This document shows, one piece after another, positions 43,562 through 51,918 of a DNA stretch of 64,000 nucleotides. The position numbers and the translations under genes were made by a program. The notes under the pieces were generated by a model. That model made no database searches. It saw only the letters and a program-made list of their open reading frames with translations, and was not told where the DNA came from. The stretch is from NCBI RefSeq assembly GCF_033406955.1, contig NZ_CP137734.1, positions 5,704,001-5,768,000 on the forward strand. The letters run 5' to 3'. Each line of letters opens with the position of its first letter. The stretch's first letter is position 1. The DNA is from Streptomyces violaceoruber (lineage in GTDB: Bacteria; Actinomycetota; Actinomycetes; Streptomycetales; Streptomycetaceae).

Positions 43562-44479
43562 GTGCTGGTCTTCGCCGCCTCCGACAAGGGGGGCACGGGA
43601 CGCTCGGTGACCAGCGCCAACCTGGCCTACCAGCGCGCCCTCACCGGTGACCACGTGGCCTACGTCGACTTCGACTTCGGCTCACCCACCGCCGCCGCCG
43701 TCTTCGACGTGCCCAGCGCCATGCGCGGCACCCAGGAACGCGGTCTGCACTCCTACCTGGAGGGCGACACCTCCGAACCGGTCCGCATCGACGTCTGGCG
43801 GGAGACCGAGCACCCCCTGCTGCGCGCCCGCCCCAACCAGTCCGGCCGCCTGGTGCTGTTCCCCGGCGACGCGGGCGGCGGCGAGTTCGCCACCGGCGAG
43901 GAGGCCCTGGAGCGCTGCGTCGACCTGCTGCTCAAGCTCAACGCCGAGTTCGACGTCACCTTCGTCGACCTCAGCGCCGGCCGCAGCTACGCCGTCGACA
44001 TGGTCCTCGACGCCACCGCCCACCCCCGGATGCGCAACACCCCCTTCCGCTGGCTGGTCTTCCACCGCTGGACCCGCCAGCACGTGATCGCCGCCTCCGG
44101 GCTCGTCCACGCCGAGCACGGCATCATCGGCGGCGGCGTCGAGCGCGGCCACGACGAGGACGACCTGCGCGCCGCGATCCGCTTCGTGCGGGCCGCCGTG
44201 CCCGACCCCGAGTCACCTCTGTGGTCCCAGGGCTCCACCGCCCAGGCCACCTGGATGCAGGCCTGCGACGAGGCACTGCGCCGGCTCGCCGCCGAACAGC
44301 GCATCGGCGACAGCGTCGTCCTCGGCATCGTGCCGCTGGAACCCATCCTCCAGTGGCAGGAGCAGCTCATCACCGAGGAAGACGTCCTCTCCACCCAGAT
44401 AGCCAACAAGGAGACGCTGGAGGCGCTGGAGGAGATCGCCCGGCGCCTGACGGACGACACCCACTGGGGGCGGCTGTGA
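43562..44479 (+). CDS. SCO2523-family variant P-loop protein (MinD/ParA-like)
   Basis: A 305-residue SIMIBI-class P-loop protein. The N-terminal VLVFAASDKGGTGRSVTSAN is the ParA/MinD Walker A with Arg where the invariant Lys of KGGxGK(S/T) should be, hence variant P-loop. AYVDFDFGSPTAA matches Walker A-prime and DVTFVDLSAGRS the Walker B region. ATP binding may persist, but hydrolysis is doubtful. The GTG at 43562 has AGGAGG (43549-43554) seven bases upstream; a GTG at 43556 overlapping the previous stop is the alternative. The stop overlaps the next start (GTGA). Confidence 0.82.
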   Translation: MLVFAASDKGGTGRSVTSANLAYQRALTGDHVAYVDFDFGSPTAAAVFDVPSAMRGTQERGLHSYLEGDTSEPVRIDVWRETEHPLLRARPNQSGRLVLFPGDAGGGEFATGEEALERCVDLLLKLNAEFDVTFVDLSAGRSYAVDMVLDATAHPRMRNTPFRWLVFHRWTRQHVIAASGLVHAEHGIIGGGVERGHDEDDLRAAIRFVRAAVPDPESPLWSQGSTAQATWMQACDEALRRLAAEQRIGDSVVLGIVPLEPILQWQEQLITEEDVLSTQIANKETLEALEEIARRLTDDTHWGRL

Positions 44480-45441
44480 CGGAGCCCGTGTTCCGCGAGA
44501 CCGCCGCCGAGCCGCGCACCCAGTCCGTGCCGCTGGCCCACCTCTCCGTGGAGCTGGGCCACCTCTACATGGAGGACTTCGAGGCCGGACCCGAACGGCT
44601 GCGCGTGCACTTCGCCGAAGTACGGTCCTGGGTGGAGGCGGCCCGCACCGCCGCCACCGCCCGGGCCGGCGGCAAACGGCCCCGGATCAGCACCTGCTTC
44701 CTCATCGACGACTACTTCACCCGCTTCTCCACCCCCGCCGAGGTCGTCCCCATGCTCCTCGCGGAGGCCGAGCGGGCCGGACTGAGCGTCGACTACCTGG
44801 CCCGCGAGTCCGGCTGCGCCGTCACCGGCAAGGTGCCCGTCGCCGAGGCGGTCGCCGCCCGCATCGTCGAGTCCCCGCCGCCCGGCAGCTACGGCCTGCG
44901 CCCGCCCGCCGCGCAGACCGGCTGGCTCGCCAACGGCGAACGCAGCCCCGTCGCCCGCACCCCGCAGGCCATGAAGCGCGCCGCCGTCTGGCAGCCCCCG
45001 CACGAGACCGCCGCCCGCCGCCACTCCGTCTTCCTCGACGTCGAGCTGTGGAGCGACGACGCCGACGGACAGCGCCTGTGGTCCTGCCCCTTCCTCGCCG
45101 CCGTGTGGCAGCTGGCCCGCCTCGGACTCCTGCGCAACGAGGGCGAGGCCGTCCTCGCCCCGCAGCCGCACACCGCCGGCGGCTTCCCCGACACCTGGGA
45201 CGAACTGCCCACCCTGCTGAAGCTCAACGAGCGCGCGGACCCCTTCGCCGCCTACCGCACCTGCTCCGTCCTGCCCACCCGCTTCCTCCCCGTCGAACAC
45301 GCCGTCCGCGTGATCCTCGACCAGATCGAGGTCGACCCGGGAGCACTCGCGCAGGTCGCCGACCGCTCCGGGAAGGAACGCATGGCCGTCCCCGACTCGG
45401 TCGCCGACCGCATCTCCTACGTGTACTACTCGGGGCCCTGA
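44476..45441 (+). CDS. SCO2522-family protein of unknown function
   Basis: A 321-residue protein that I recall as the SCO2522 family. It has PLAHLSVELGHLYMEDF, RISTCFLIDDYFTRFSTPAEVVPML, SVFLDVELWSDDADGQRLWSCPFLAAVWQLARLGLL and a C-terminal AYRTCSVLPTRFLPVEHAVR. The acidic IDDYF and DVELW motifs are candidates for a metal or nucleotide site, but no family is recognised. The GTG start overlaps the P-loop gene stop by four bases and the next gene starts one base after its stop, so it is part of a coupled translation unit. Confidence 0.75.
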   Translation: MTEPVFRETAAEPRTQSVPLAHLSVELGHLYMEDFEAGPERLRVHFAEVRSWVEAARTAATARAGGKRPRISTCFLIDDYFTRFSTPAEVVPMLLAEAERAGLSVDYLARESGCAVTGKVPVAEAVAARIVESPPPGSYGLRPPAAQTGWLANGERSPVARTPQAMKRAAVWQPPHETAARRHSVFLDVELWSDDADGQRLWSCPFLAAVWQLARLGLLRNEGEAVLAPQPHTAGGFPDTWDELPTLLKLNERADPFAAYRTCSVLPTRFLPVEHAVRVILDQIEVDPGALAQVADRSGKERMAVPDSVADRISYVYYSGP

Positions 45442-45442
45442 C

Positions 45443-46423
45443 ATGGCGCCGCGGCAGAGCACCCCGCCCGCCGTCCTCGCCTGCGGCGAGATCCGCACCT
45501 GCCTGCTGCCCGCCCGGCAGGCCCTCGACATCCGGTCCGCCGCCCAGCTCCTCGGCCTGCGCGCCGACGAACGCGTGCTGCTCTCCGAACGCCCCGGCCT
45601 CTACGCGCGTTCCCCCGACACCCTCACCGGCGTCGACTGCCCCCTGCCCAGCGCCAACGGCGCCCGCATCCGTGCCGTCGGCACCGTCACCGCGCACGCC
45701 GCGCTCACCGAGGGCCGCGTCCTGCAGACCTCCGCCCACTGCCGCCTGCCCGGCAGCGGACCCGACCAGCGGCGCCCCTGGGGCGAGTACCTGGTGCGGC
45801 CCGGCGTCGTCGAACCGCTCGGCAAGCTCCCGCACGAGGCGGTCGCCCAAGGCGTCCTCGGCGGCCCCCGCCACGGCGACCTCGACGTCGGACTCATCGC
45901 CGACGGCCTGCTCACCCGGGTGCTGCGCCACCCCCTGCTCGACCAGCGCCCGCCCTTCCGCTCCCGCCCCACCCGGCTGCGCTGGGCGGCGCTGCCCGCG
46001 GCCCCCGGCGAGGGCCCCTCGCTGGAACGGTTCACCCTCGCCGAGGACGAGCTGCGCACCGTACGCCTGCGGGTGCCCGAGGGCACCACCGGCGCCGAAC
46101 TCGCCGCGCTCTGCGACGACCTGGCCCTGCACGACTGGCTGCTCACCACCGTCGTCCGCATGCTCGACGGCCTCCGCCTCGGCGCCGGGGCCGCCCACGA
46201 CGCCGGCGCCGTCGTACGGACCCTGCGCCCGGCCGTCGACCACCTCCTGCACCTGTGGATGCCGGGCGCCCGGGTCGGCCTCGAACTGGCCGCGCTGTGG
46301 GACCCGCTGGAGGAGCGCCCCGGCTTCACCCGCCAGTGGCAGGCCCTGGTGCAGCGCATCCGCGACCAGCTCACCCTGCACGCCATTCCCGCAGCCCATC
46401 GGGAGGTGGAACCGGCTCCCTGA
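45443..46423 (+). CDS. SCO2521-family protein of unknown function
   Basis: A 326-residue Arg/Leu/Pro-rich protein that I recall as the SCO2521 family. The N-terminus reads VLACGEIRTCLLPARQALDIRSAAQLLGL. The middle has GRVLQTSAHCRL and WGEYLVRPGVVEPLG. The C-terminal half is helical, with CDDLALHDWLLTTVVRMLDGL and RPAVDHLLHLWMPGARVGLELAALWDPL. No known domain is evident. The ATG is one base after the preceding stop. Its constant position in the cassette suggests a structural or partner role, which is inference. Confidence 0.75.
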   Translation: MAPRQSTPPAVLACGEIRTCLLPARQALDIRSAAQLLGLRADERVLLSERPGLYARSPDTLTGVDCPLPSANGARIRAVGTVTAHAALTEGRVLQTSAHCRLPGSGPDQRRPWGEYLVRPGVVEPLGKLPHEAVAQGVLGGPRHGDLDVGLIADGLLTRVLRHPLLDQRPPFRSRPTRLRWAALPAAPGEGPSLERFTLAEDELRTVRLRVPEGTTGAELAALCDDLALHDWLLTTVVRMLDGLRLGAGAAHDAGAVVRTLRPAVDHLLHLWMPGARVGLELAALWDPLEERPGFTRQWQALVQRIRDQLTLHAIPAAHREVEPAP

Positions 46424-46521
46424 CCGAGCCCGCCGTCCGGCACGCGCAGCACCGCACGCCCGTCACCGCACGCACATCCCCGCACGATCCGACGCGTATC
46501 CCAACGGGGGGAGAGAGCGAG

Positions 46522-47655
46522 ATGAGCACGGCACAGTCACCCCGACCCGACGACACGCCCCGCACGACCAACCCGATCGACCCGAGGGGCGAGTCCCCCT
46601 GGACCCGCATGCTGCTGGTCGCCCTGGTCGTCGGCGGCCTCTTCTGGAGCGTCGCGGCCCTTCTCGACCCGGACGACGGCACCGTGCGGCAGTTCGTGGC
46701 CGCCGTACTCTGCGCCGCCGCCGCGCTGGCCGTCCAGTACGTCCTCGGCATGGCCCCGCGCCCGGGACCGGACCGGCTGGACGAGCACACCCGGCTCGAG
46801 GAGCACACCCGGCGGGTGGAGGACGCACTCGCCGAGAACACCACCGCCGTACGCGACGGTCTCAGCCGCTACGACACCGAGCTGAAATCGGGCCTCACCC
46901 GGCACACCGAGGACGTCAAGCAGCTGGTCGAGACCCATGTCACCCAGGCCGACCACGGGCCGGCCGAGGCCGCCCGCGCGCTGGACCCGGTCCGCATCGA
47001 CAGCGTGCCCGACCTCGCCAAGGGCTTCGCCGACGTCCTGCTGCCCAGCCCTTCCATCCTGCACACCTTCGTCCACCTGGAGATGTCCCGGGTGGTCGGC
47101 CACATGGCGGACCTCACCAACCTCAGCGCCGAGTGCCCCGGCGAGAACCACGACTGGATGCTCACCCTCACCAAGGCCGCCGAGCAGTCCATCCTCGCCA
47201 CCAGCACCTCCGTCGACCGGCAGTTCTGGAACAGCGAGCCCGCCGGACGTTACCTCGACGCCCAGCAGGCGGCCATCGACGAACAGGGCGTCACCGTGCG
47301 CCGCCTGTTCCTGCTGGAGAGCGCCCGCGAACTCGACGACCGGCTGCTGCGGCTGTGCGAGGAGCAGGAGCTGCGCCGCATCGACGTCCGCGTGGCGGTC
47401 CTGCCGGAACTGCCCCCGCACCTCCAGCGCGGCACCACCAACGACTTCATCCTCTACGACGAGGAGGTGTCGTTCGAGATCGAGCAGGACCTGCGGGACG
47501 TCAACGTCCGCACCCGGCTCACCGCACGCCAGGACTACGTACGGGACCGGCTCAAGCGCTTCAGGGAGCTCTGGGACGCGGGCATGGGCCTGCGCGAACT
47601 GGAGGTGCGCGTCGACGACGAGGAGGACGGGAAATGGGTGGTCGACCAGGCGTGA
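46522..47655 (+). CDS. Two-TM coiled-coil membrane protein with PLD-like C-terminal region
   Basis: A 377-residue protein. Two TM helices (about residues 29-48, RMLLVALVVGGLFWSVAALL, and 57-77) are followed by a charged coiled coil to about residue 140, then a soluble domain. Within that domain, AAEQSILATSTSVDRQFWN, VTVRRLFLLES and NDFILYDEEVSFEIEQDL resemble the strand-helix pattern of PLD-like or effector-sensor domains. No HKD motif is present, so enzyme activity is not claimed. The ATG at 46522 follows GGGGAGAG. It is 98 nt after the SCO2521-type gene and ends at a strong hairpin, so it is likely part of the cassette. Confidence 0.7.
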   Translation: MSTAQSPRPDDTPRTTNPIDPRGESPWTRMLLVALVVGGLFWSVAALLDPDDGTVRQFVAAVLCAAAALAVQYVLGMAPRPGPDRLDEHTRLEEHTRRVEDALAENTTAVRDGLSRYDTELKSGLTRHTEDVKQLVETHVTQADHGPAEAARALDPVRIDSVPDLAKGFADVLLPSPSILHTFVHLEMSRVVGHMADLTNLSAECPGENHDWMLTLTKAAEQSILATSTSVDRQFWNSEPAGRYLDAQQAAIDEQGVTVRRLFLLESARELDDRLLRLCEEQELRRIDVRVAVLPELPPHLQRGTTNDFILYDEEVSFEIEQDLRDVNVRTRLTARQDYVRDRLKRFRELWDAGMGLRELEVRVDDEEDGKWVVDQA

Positions 47656-47690
47656 GGGCCGCCGTACTCCCCGGGGAGTAACGACGGCCC
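47656..47690 (+). terminator. Terminator at the end of the cassette
   Basis: Starting directly after the stop codon, the arms GGGCCGCCGT-ACTCCCC and GGGGAGTAACGACGGCCC pair over about 17 bp with one mismatch and one bulge. The core ACTCCCCGGGGAGT is a perfect palindrome. A second small hairpin, CGGGC-AGTA-GCCCG (47701-47714), follows. Together they should separate the cassette from the MMPL gene. Confidence 0.85.
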
Positions 47691-47802
47691 CGTGTCTCCC
47701 CGGGCAGTAGCCCGAGGCTCGCCCTCACGCCCGACGCGTCGGCACCCCGCCGGCGGAAGTCTGGAGACCCACCCAGACATCCACCGGAGGGAGGCCCGTC
47801 AG

Positions 47803-49881
47803 ATGGGGGCCACAACGACAGGCACGGCGCGGCGGCGGGCCGTGCCCTGGCTGGTGCTCGGACTGTGGATCGCCGTGCTGGCGATCGCCTCGCCGTTCGC
47901 GGCGAAACTCGGCGACGTGCAGCACGACCGGGCCGTCGACTACCTGCCGGCGAGCGCCGACTCGACGCAGGTCGCCAAGATCCAGGAGCGGCTGCCCGGC
48001 GGCGAGGCCACCGAGATGGTCCTCGTCTACCACCGCGACGCCGGACTGACCGCCGCCGACCGGGCCACCGCCGCCGAGCAGGTCGCCGAGATCGCCGGCG
48101 CGCACGAACTCACCGGCCGTCCCGCGGGCATCCCGTCCAAGGACGGCACCACCCTCATGTACCCGGTCGCCTCCACCGAGCCCGGCACGGACGAGAAGGC
48201 CCGCGACGCACTCGTCAACGACGTACGGGACATCGCCCGAGGGGGCGACGGGCTCGGCGTCGAGGTCGGCGGCTCCGGCGCGCTCGCCACCGACGCCTCC
48301 GAGGTCTACAACTCCCTCGACGGTCCGCTGCTCTACACCACCGCCGCGGTGGTCGCCCTCCTCCTGATCCTGATCTACCGCAGCCCCTTCCTGTGGCTCG
48401 TGCCGCTCGCCGTCGCCGGACTCGCCGACTACCTCTCCATGGGCGTCGCCTACGGCCTCAACCAGACCTTCGGCACCGCCGTCTCGGGCCAGAGCAGCGG
48501 CATCATGACCATCCTCGTCTTCGGCGTGGGCACCGACTACGCGCTGCTGCTGGTCTCCCGGTACCGCGAGGAACTGCGCCGCATCGAGCGGCCGTACGAC
48601 GCCATGCTCGCCGCCCTGCGCGGCTGCGGGCCCGCCGTACTGGCCTCCTCCGGCACCGTCGCCGCCGGACTCCTGTGCCTGCTCGCCGCCGACCTCAACT
48701 CCAGCCGGGGCATGGGCCCGCTCGGCACCGTCGGCGTGCTGTGCGCGCTGGCCGCCATGCTGACCCTGCTGCCCGCGCTCCTCGTCCTGCTCGGCCGCCG
48801 CGTCTTCTGGCCGCTGGTGCCCCGCCACGGCAGCACCCCCAAGGCCCGCCGGTCGCTGTTCGCCGCGATGGGCGGCTCCGCCGAACGCCGGCCCCGCACC
48901 GTCCTGGTGGGCGGCGCCGTCCTGCTCGGCGCGCTCGCGCTGGGCACCTTCGCCCTGCCCGGCAACCTCAAGCAGGAGGACTCCTTCACCACCCGCCCCG
49001 ACGCGATCGCCGCGATGGAGACCCTCGCCGGCGCCTACCCGGAGTCCGGCACCCAGCCGATCAGCGTCATCAGCCCCACCGGCCGCGCCGAGGCCGCGCT
49101 CACCGAGATCCGCGCCACCAAGGGCGTCGAGAGCGCCGAGGCCGGCCGCAGCGGCGGCGGCTGGACCGAGCTGACCGTCCTGGCCTCCGCGCCGCCCCAG
49201 TCGGCCGCCGAGAGCGCCACCATCGAGACCCTGCGCGACAAGCTCGACGGCTCCTACGTCGGCGGCCCCAGCGCCGAGCAGATCGACCTGGAGGACACCA
49301 ACGCCCGGGACACCGCCATCGTCGTACCGCTCGTGCTGCTCTCGGTCCTGCTGATCCTCACCGTGCTGCTGCGCTCGCTGGTGGCGCCGCTGATCCTGGT
49401 CGCCGCCGTCGTCGCCGTGTGGGGCGCGGCCCTCGGCATCGGCGGGCTCGTCTTCGATCCCCTCTTCGGCTTCGAGGGCACCGACCCCGGGCTCGGCCTG
49501 CTCTCCTTCGTCTTCCTGGTCGCCCTCGGCGTCGACTACGGCATCTTCCTGATGCACCGGATGCGCGAGGAGTCCCTGAACGGCGCCGAACCCACCGCGG
49601 CGGCCCTGTCCGCGCTGCGCACCACCGGCGGTGTCATCGCCTCGGCCGGGCTGGTCCTCGCGGCCACCTTCGCCGTGCTCACCAGCATGCCGATGGTGCA
49701 ACTGGTCGAGCTGGGCTTCGTCATCGCGGTCGGCGTCCTGCTCGACACCTTCCTCGTCCGCACCTACCTGGTCACCAGCGCCAGCGTCGCCCTGCGCCGC
49801 CGGGTGTGGTGGCCGGGCCGGCTGTCCCGGGAGCCAGGCCGTTCCGCGCCGGACGACGTACGGAAGCCGGTCGGTGTCTGA
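47803..49881 (+). CDS. MMPL family transporter
   Basis: A 692-residue RND-superfamily exporter in the actinobacterial MmpL-like group. Two halves each have a periplasmic loop and a block of about six TM helices. The proton-relay-type segments are FGVGTDYALLLVSRYREEL in the first half and ALGVDYGIFLMHRMREES in the second. Such proteins export lipids or small hydrophobic metabolites. The ATG at 47803 follows GGAGGGAGG. A two-component system follows 67 nt later on the same strand and may regulate it. Confidence 0.93.
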   Translation: MGATTTGTARRRAVPWLVLGLWIAVLAIASPFAAKLGDVQHDRAVDYLPASADSTQVAKIQERLPGGEATEMVLVYHRDAGLTAADRATAAEQVAEIAGAHELTGRPAGIPSKDGTTLMYPVASTEPGTDEKARDALVNDVRDIARGGDGLGVEVGGSGALATDASEVYNSLDGPLLYTTAAVVALLLILIYRSPFLWLVPLAVAGLADYLSMGVAYGLNQTFGTAVSGQSSGIMTILVFGVGTDYALLLVSRYREELRRIERPYDAMLAALRGCGPAVLASSGTVAAGLLCLLAADLNSSRGMGPLGTVGVLCALAAMLTLLPALLVLLGRRVFWPLVPRHGSTPKARRSLFAAMGGSAERRPRTVLVGGAVLLGALALGTFALPGNLKQEDSFTTRPDAIAAMETLAGAYPESGTQPISVISPTGRAEAALTEIRATKGVESAEAGRSGGGWTELTVLASAPPQSAAESATIETLRDKLDGSYVGGPSAEQIDLEDTNARDTAIVVPLVLLSVLLILTVLLRSLVAPLILVAAVVAVWGAALGIGGLVFDPLFGFEGTDPGLGLLSFVFLVALGVDYGIFLMHRMREESLNGAEPTAAALSALRTTGGVIASAGLVLAATFAVLTSMPMVQLVELGFVIAVGVLLDTFLVRTYLVTSASVALRRRVWWPGRLSREPGRSAPDDVRKPVGV

Positions 49882-49948
49882 GGTGCCCGGCGTCCGGAGC
49901 GCGCCCCTCCCCTCCCGGAGGGGCGCGTTCGTCGCGGAGTATGGACGC

Positions 49949-51226
49949 GTGCAGGCAACCACGACAGCGACGAACCCGCGGCGGACCGCCCGGCCCCGCA
50001 GGGGCGAGCGGATCATCGCCGCGATCAACCGCGACCCGCGCACGGCCGAGCACGGCACCCGCAACGACACCGTGCTCGCCGGGGTCCTCCTCCTCGGCGC
50101 CGTCTGCCTGGCGCTGTTCACCGACGACGGCCGCCGCCCGGACGCCCTCGGCTGGACGCTGCTGGTCGCCGCGCACGTCCCGATCGTGTGGCGGCGGCGC
50201 CACCCGCTGCTGGTGCTCGCGGCGCTGGTCGCCGTGGTCGCGCCGTACCACGCGATGGACAACAACCACACCGCCGTGGGCCCCGCCTCCTACGTGGCCC
50301 TCTACACGCTGGCGGTCACCGGCCGTCCGCTGCGCACCATCCTGACCGGCATCGCGGTCCTCACCGTGTCCGTGAGCATCATGCTCATCGTCGACACCCA
50401 CCAGGCGCTCGAACTGATCCGCACCTCGGGCTGGGTCATCGCCATCCTCTTCTGCGGCATCGACGTCCGGTACTACCGCCAGTACGTCGCCGCCATAGTG
50501 GAGCGCGCCGAACGCGCCGAACGCACCCGCGAGGAGGAGGCCCGGCGCCGCGTCGCCGAGGAACGCCTGCGCGTCGCCCGGGACCTGCACGACCTGCTGG
50601 CGCACAGCATCACCCTCATCGGCGTGCAGACCTCGGTCGCCGCCCACGTCCTGACCGCCGATCCCGAACGACTGGACCGGGAGGCCGTCGCCAAGGCCCT
50701 CGACGACATCGCCGAGACCTGCCGCTCGGCGCGCGGCGAACTGCGCACCACCCTCGAGGTGCTCAGGGGGCAGGACACCGCCGGCGTCCCCGACGCCCGC
50801 GGTCCGCTGCCCGGCCTGAGCGGGCTGCCCGACCTGGCGGAGAGTGCCCGGCTCGCCGGAGCGGACGTCGACCTGTCGGTGCGCGCCGACGACGTCCCGC
50901 CCGCGGTCGGTGCCGCCGTCTACCGCATCACGCAGGAGGCGCTGACCAACGCCGTCCGGCACGCGGGACCCAAGCCGTCCGTCCGCGTCGCGGTGCACGG
51001 CGAGCGGGGCGCCCTGCGGCTGTCCGTCACCGACGACGGCACCGGCCCGGACCCGGCGGGCACCCCGGGCTTCGGCCTCGTCGGCATGCGCGAGCGGGCC
51101 CGCAGCGTGGGTGGCACACTCGACGCCGGACCGCGCCGGGGCGCCGCCGGCTTCGAGGTGACGGCCGTACTGCCGACCCCCGCCCCGACCCGTACCGCCC
51201 ACCCGACCCCGGAGAGAACCGCATGA
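49949..51226 (+). CDS. Two-component sensor histidine kinase (HisKA_3, NarL-partner type)
   Basis: A 425-residue membrane kinase. The N-terminal 200 residues contain five to six hydrophobic segments (LLLGAVCLALF, LLVLAALVAVVAPYHA, ILTGIAVLTVSVSIMLIV). A charged linker follows, then the dimerisation/phosphoacceptor motif RVARDLHDLLAHSITLIG with the His near residue 221. The HATPase domain has TNAVRHAG and GFGLVGMRERA. The GTG at 49949 is the likely start. The stop overlaps the response-regulator start (ATGA). The stimulus is unknown. Confidence 0.92.
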   Translation: MQATTTATNPRRTARPRRGERIIAAINRDPRTAEHGTRNDTVLAGVLLLGAVCLALFTDDGRRPDALGWTLLVAAHVPIVWRRRHPLLVLAALVAVVAPYHAMDNNHTAVGPASYVALYTLAVTGRPLRTILTGIAVLTVSVSIMLIVDTHQALELIRTSGWVIAILFCGIDVRYYRQYVAAIVERAERAERTREEEARRRVAEERLRVARDLHDLLAHSITLIGVQTSVAAHVLTADPERLDREAVAKALDDIAETCRSARGELRTTLEVLRGQDTAGVPDARGPLPGLSGLPDLAESARLAGADVDLSVRADDVPPAVGAAVYRITQEALTNAVRHAGPKPSVRVAVHGERGALRLSVTDDGTGPDPAGTPGFGLVGMRERARSVGGTLDAGPRRGAAGFEVTAVLPTPAPTRTAHPTPERTA

Positions 51227-51918
51227 CGATACGCGTGCTGCTGGCGGACGACCAGAACCTCGTCCGCGCGGCGTTCGCCCTGCTGGTGGCGTCGGCCCCC
51301 GACATGGAGGTGGTCGGCGAGGCCGGCACCGGCCGCCAGGCCGTGGAGCTGGCCCGCGCCCGACGCGCCGACCTGGTCGTCATGGACGTACGGATGCCCG
51401 ACCTGGACGGCATCGAGGCGACCCGGCTGATCGCCGCCGACGAGGATCTGGCCGGGGTCCGCGTGCTGGTCCTCACCACCTACGACACCGACGAGAACAT
51501 CGTGGAGGCGCTGCGCGCGGGCGCCTCCGGATTCCTGGTCAAGGACACCAGGCCCGCCGAACTCCTGGAGGCCATCCGCACGGTGACGGCGGGCGACGCC
51601 CTTCTCTCACCCGGCCCGACGGCCCGCCTGATCGAGCGCTTCCTGCGCAGCCCGTCGGCCCTCCACCCGCCCGGATCGGGCCCCGACTGCCTGTCGGAGC
51701 GGGAACGCCAGGTCCTCACCCTGGTGGCCCGGGGCCTCAACAACACGGAGATCGCCGAGGCCCTGGGCCTGAGCCCGCTCACCGCGAAGACCCACGTCAG
51801 CCGCATCATGGGCAAGCTGGAAGCGCGGGACCGGGCCCAACTCGTCATCGTGGCCTACGAGTCGGGCCTGGTGACGCCGGGCGCGGGTCAGTCGCAGCAG
51901 ACGTCTCAGTCGCAGTAG
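51223..51918 (+). CDS. Two-component response regulator, NarL/FixJ family
   Basis: A 231-residue regulator. The receiver domain has LLADDQ at the acidic pocket, the phosphoacceptor Asp in VVMDVRMPDLDG near residue 54 and the Lys in FLVKD. The C-terminal LuxR-type HTH reads LSERERQVLTLVARGLNNTEIAEAL. The ATG overlaps the kinase stop, so the two are a pair. The 3' end overlaps the convergent peptidase gene by 13 nt. Adjacent MMPL control is an inference from position. Confidence 0.95.
   Translation: MTIRVLLADDQNLVRAAFALLVASAPDMEVVGEAGTGRQAVELARARRADLVVMDVRMPDLDGIEATRLIAADEDLAGVRVLVLTTYDTDENIVEALRAGASGFLVKDTRPAELLEAIRTVTAGDALLSPGPTARLIERFLRSPSALHPPGSGPDCLSERERQVLTLVARGLNNTEIAEALGLSPLTAKTHVSRIMGKLEARDRAQLVIVAYESGLVTPGAGQSQQTSQSQ

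Noticed and set aside
47692..47802. Extending the MMPL protein upstream to an earlier in-frame start
   Set aside because: The region is a hairpin-rich spacer; the ATG at 47803 has a strong GGAGGGAGG site and starts just before TM1.
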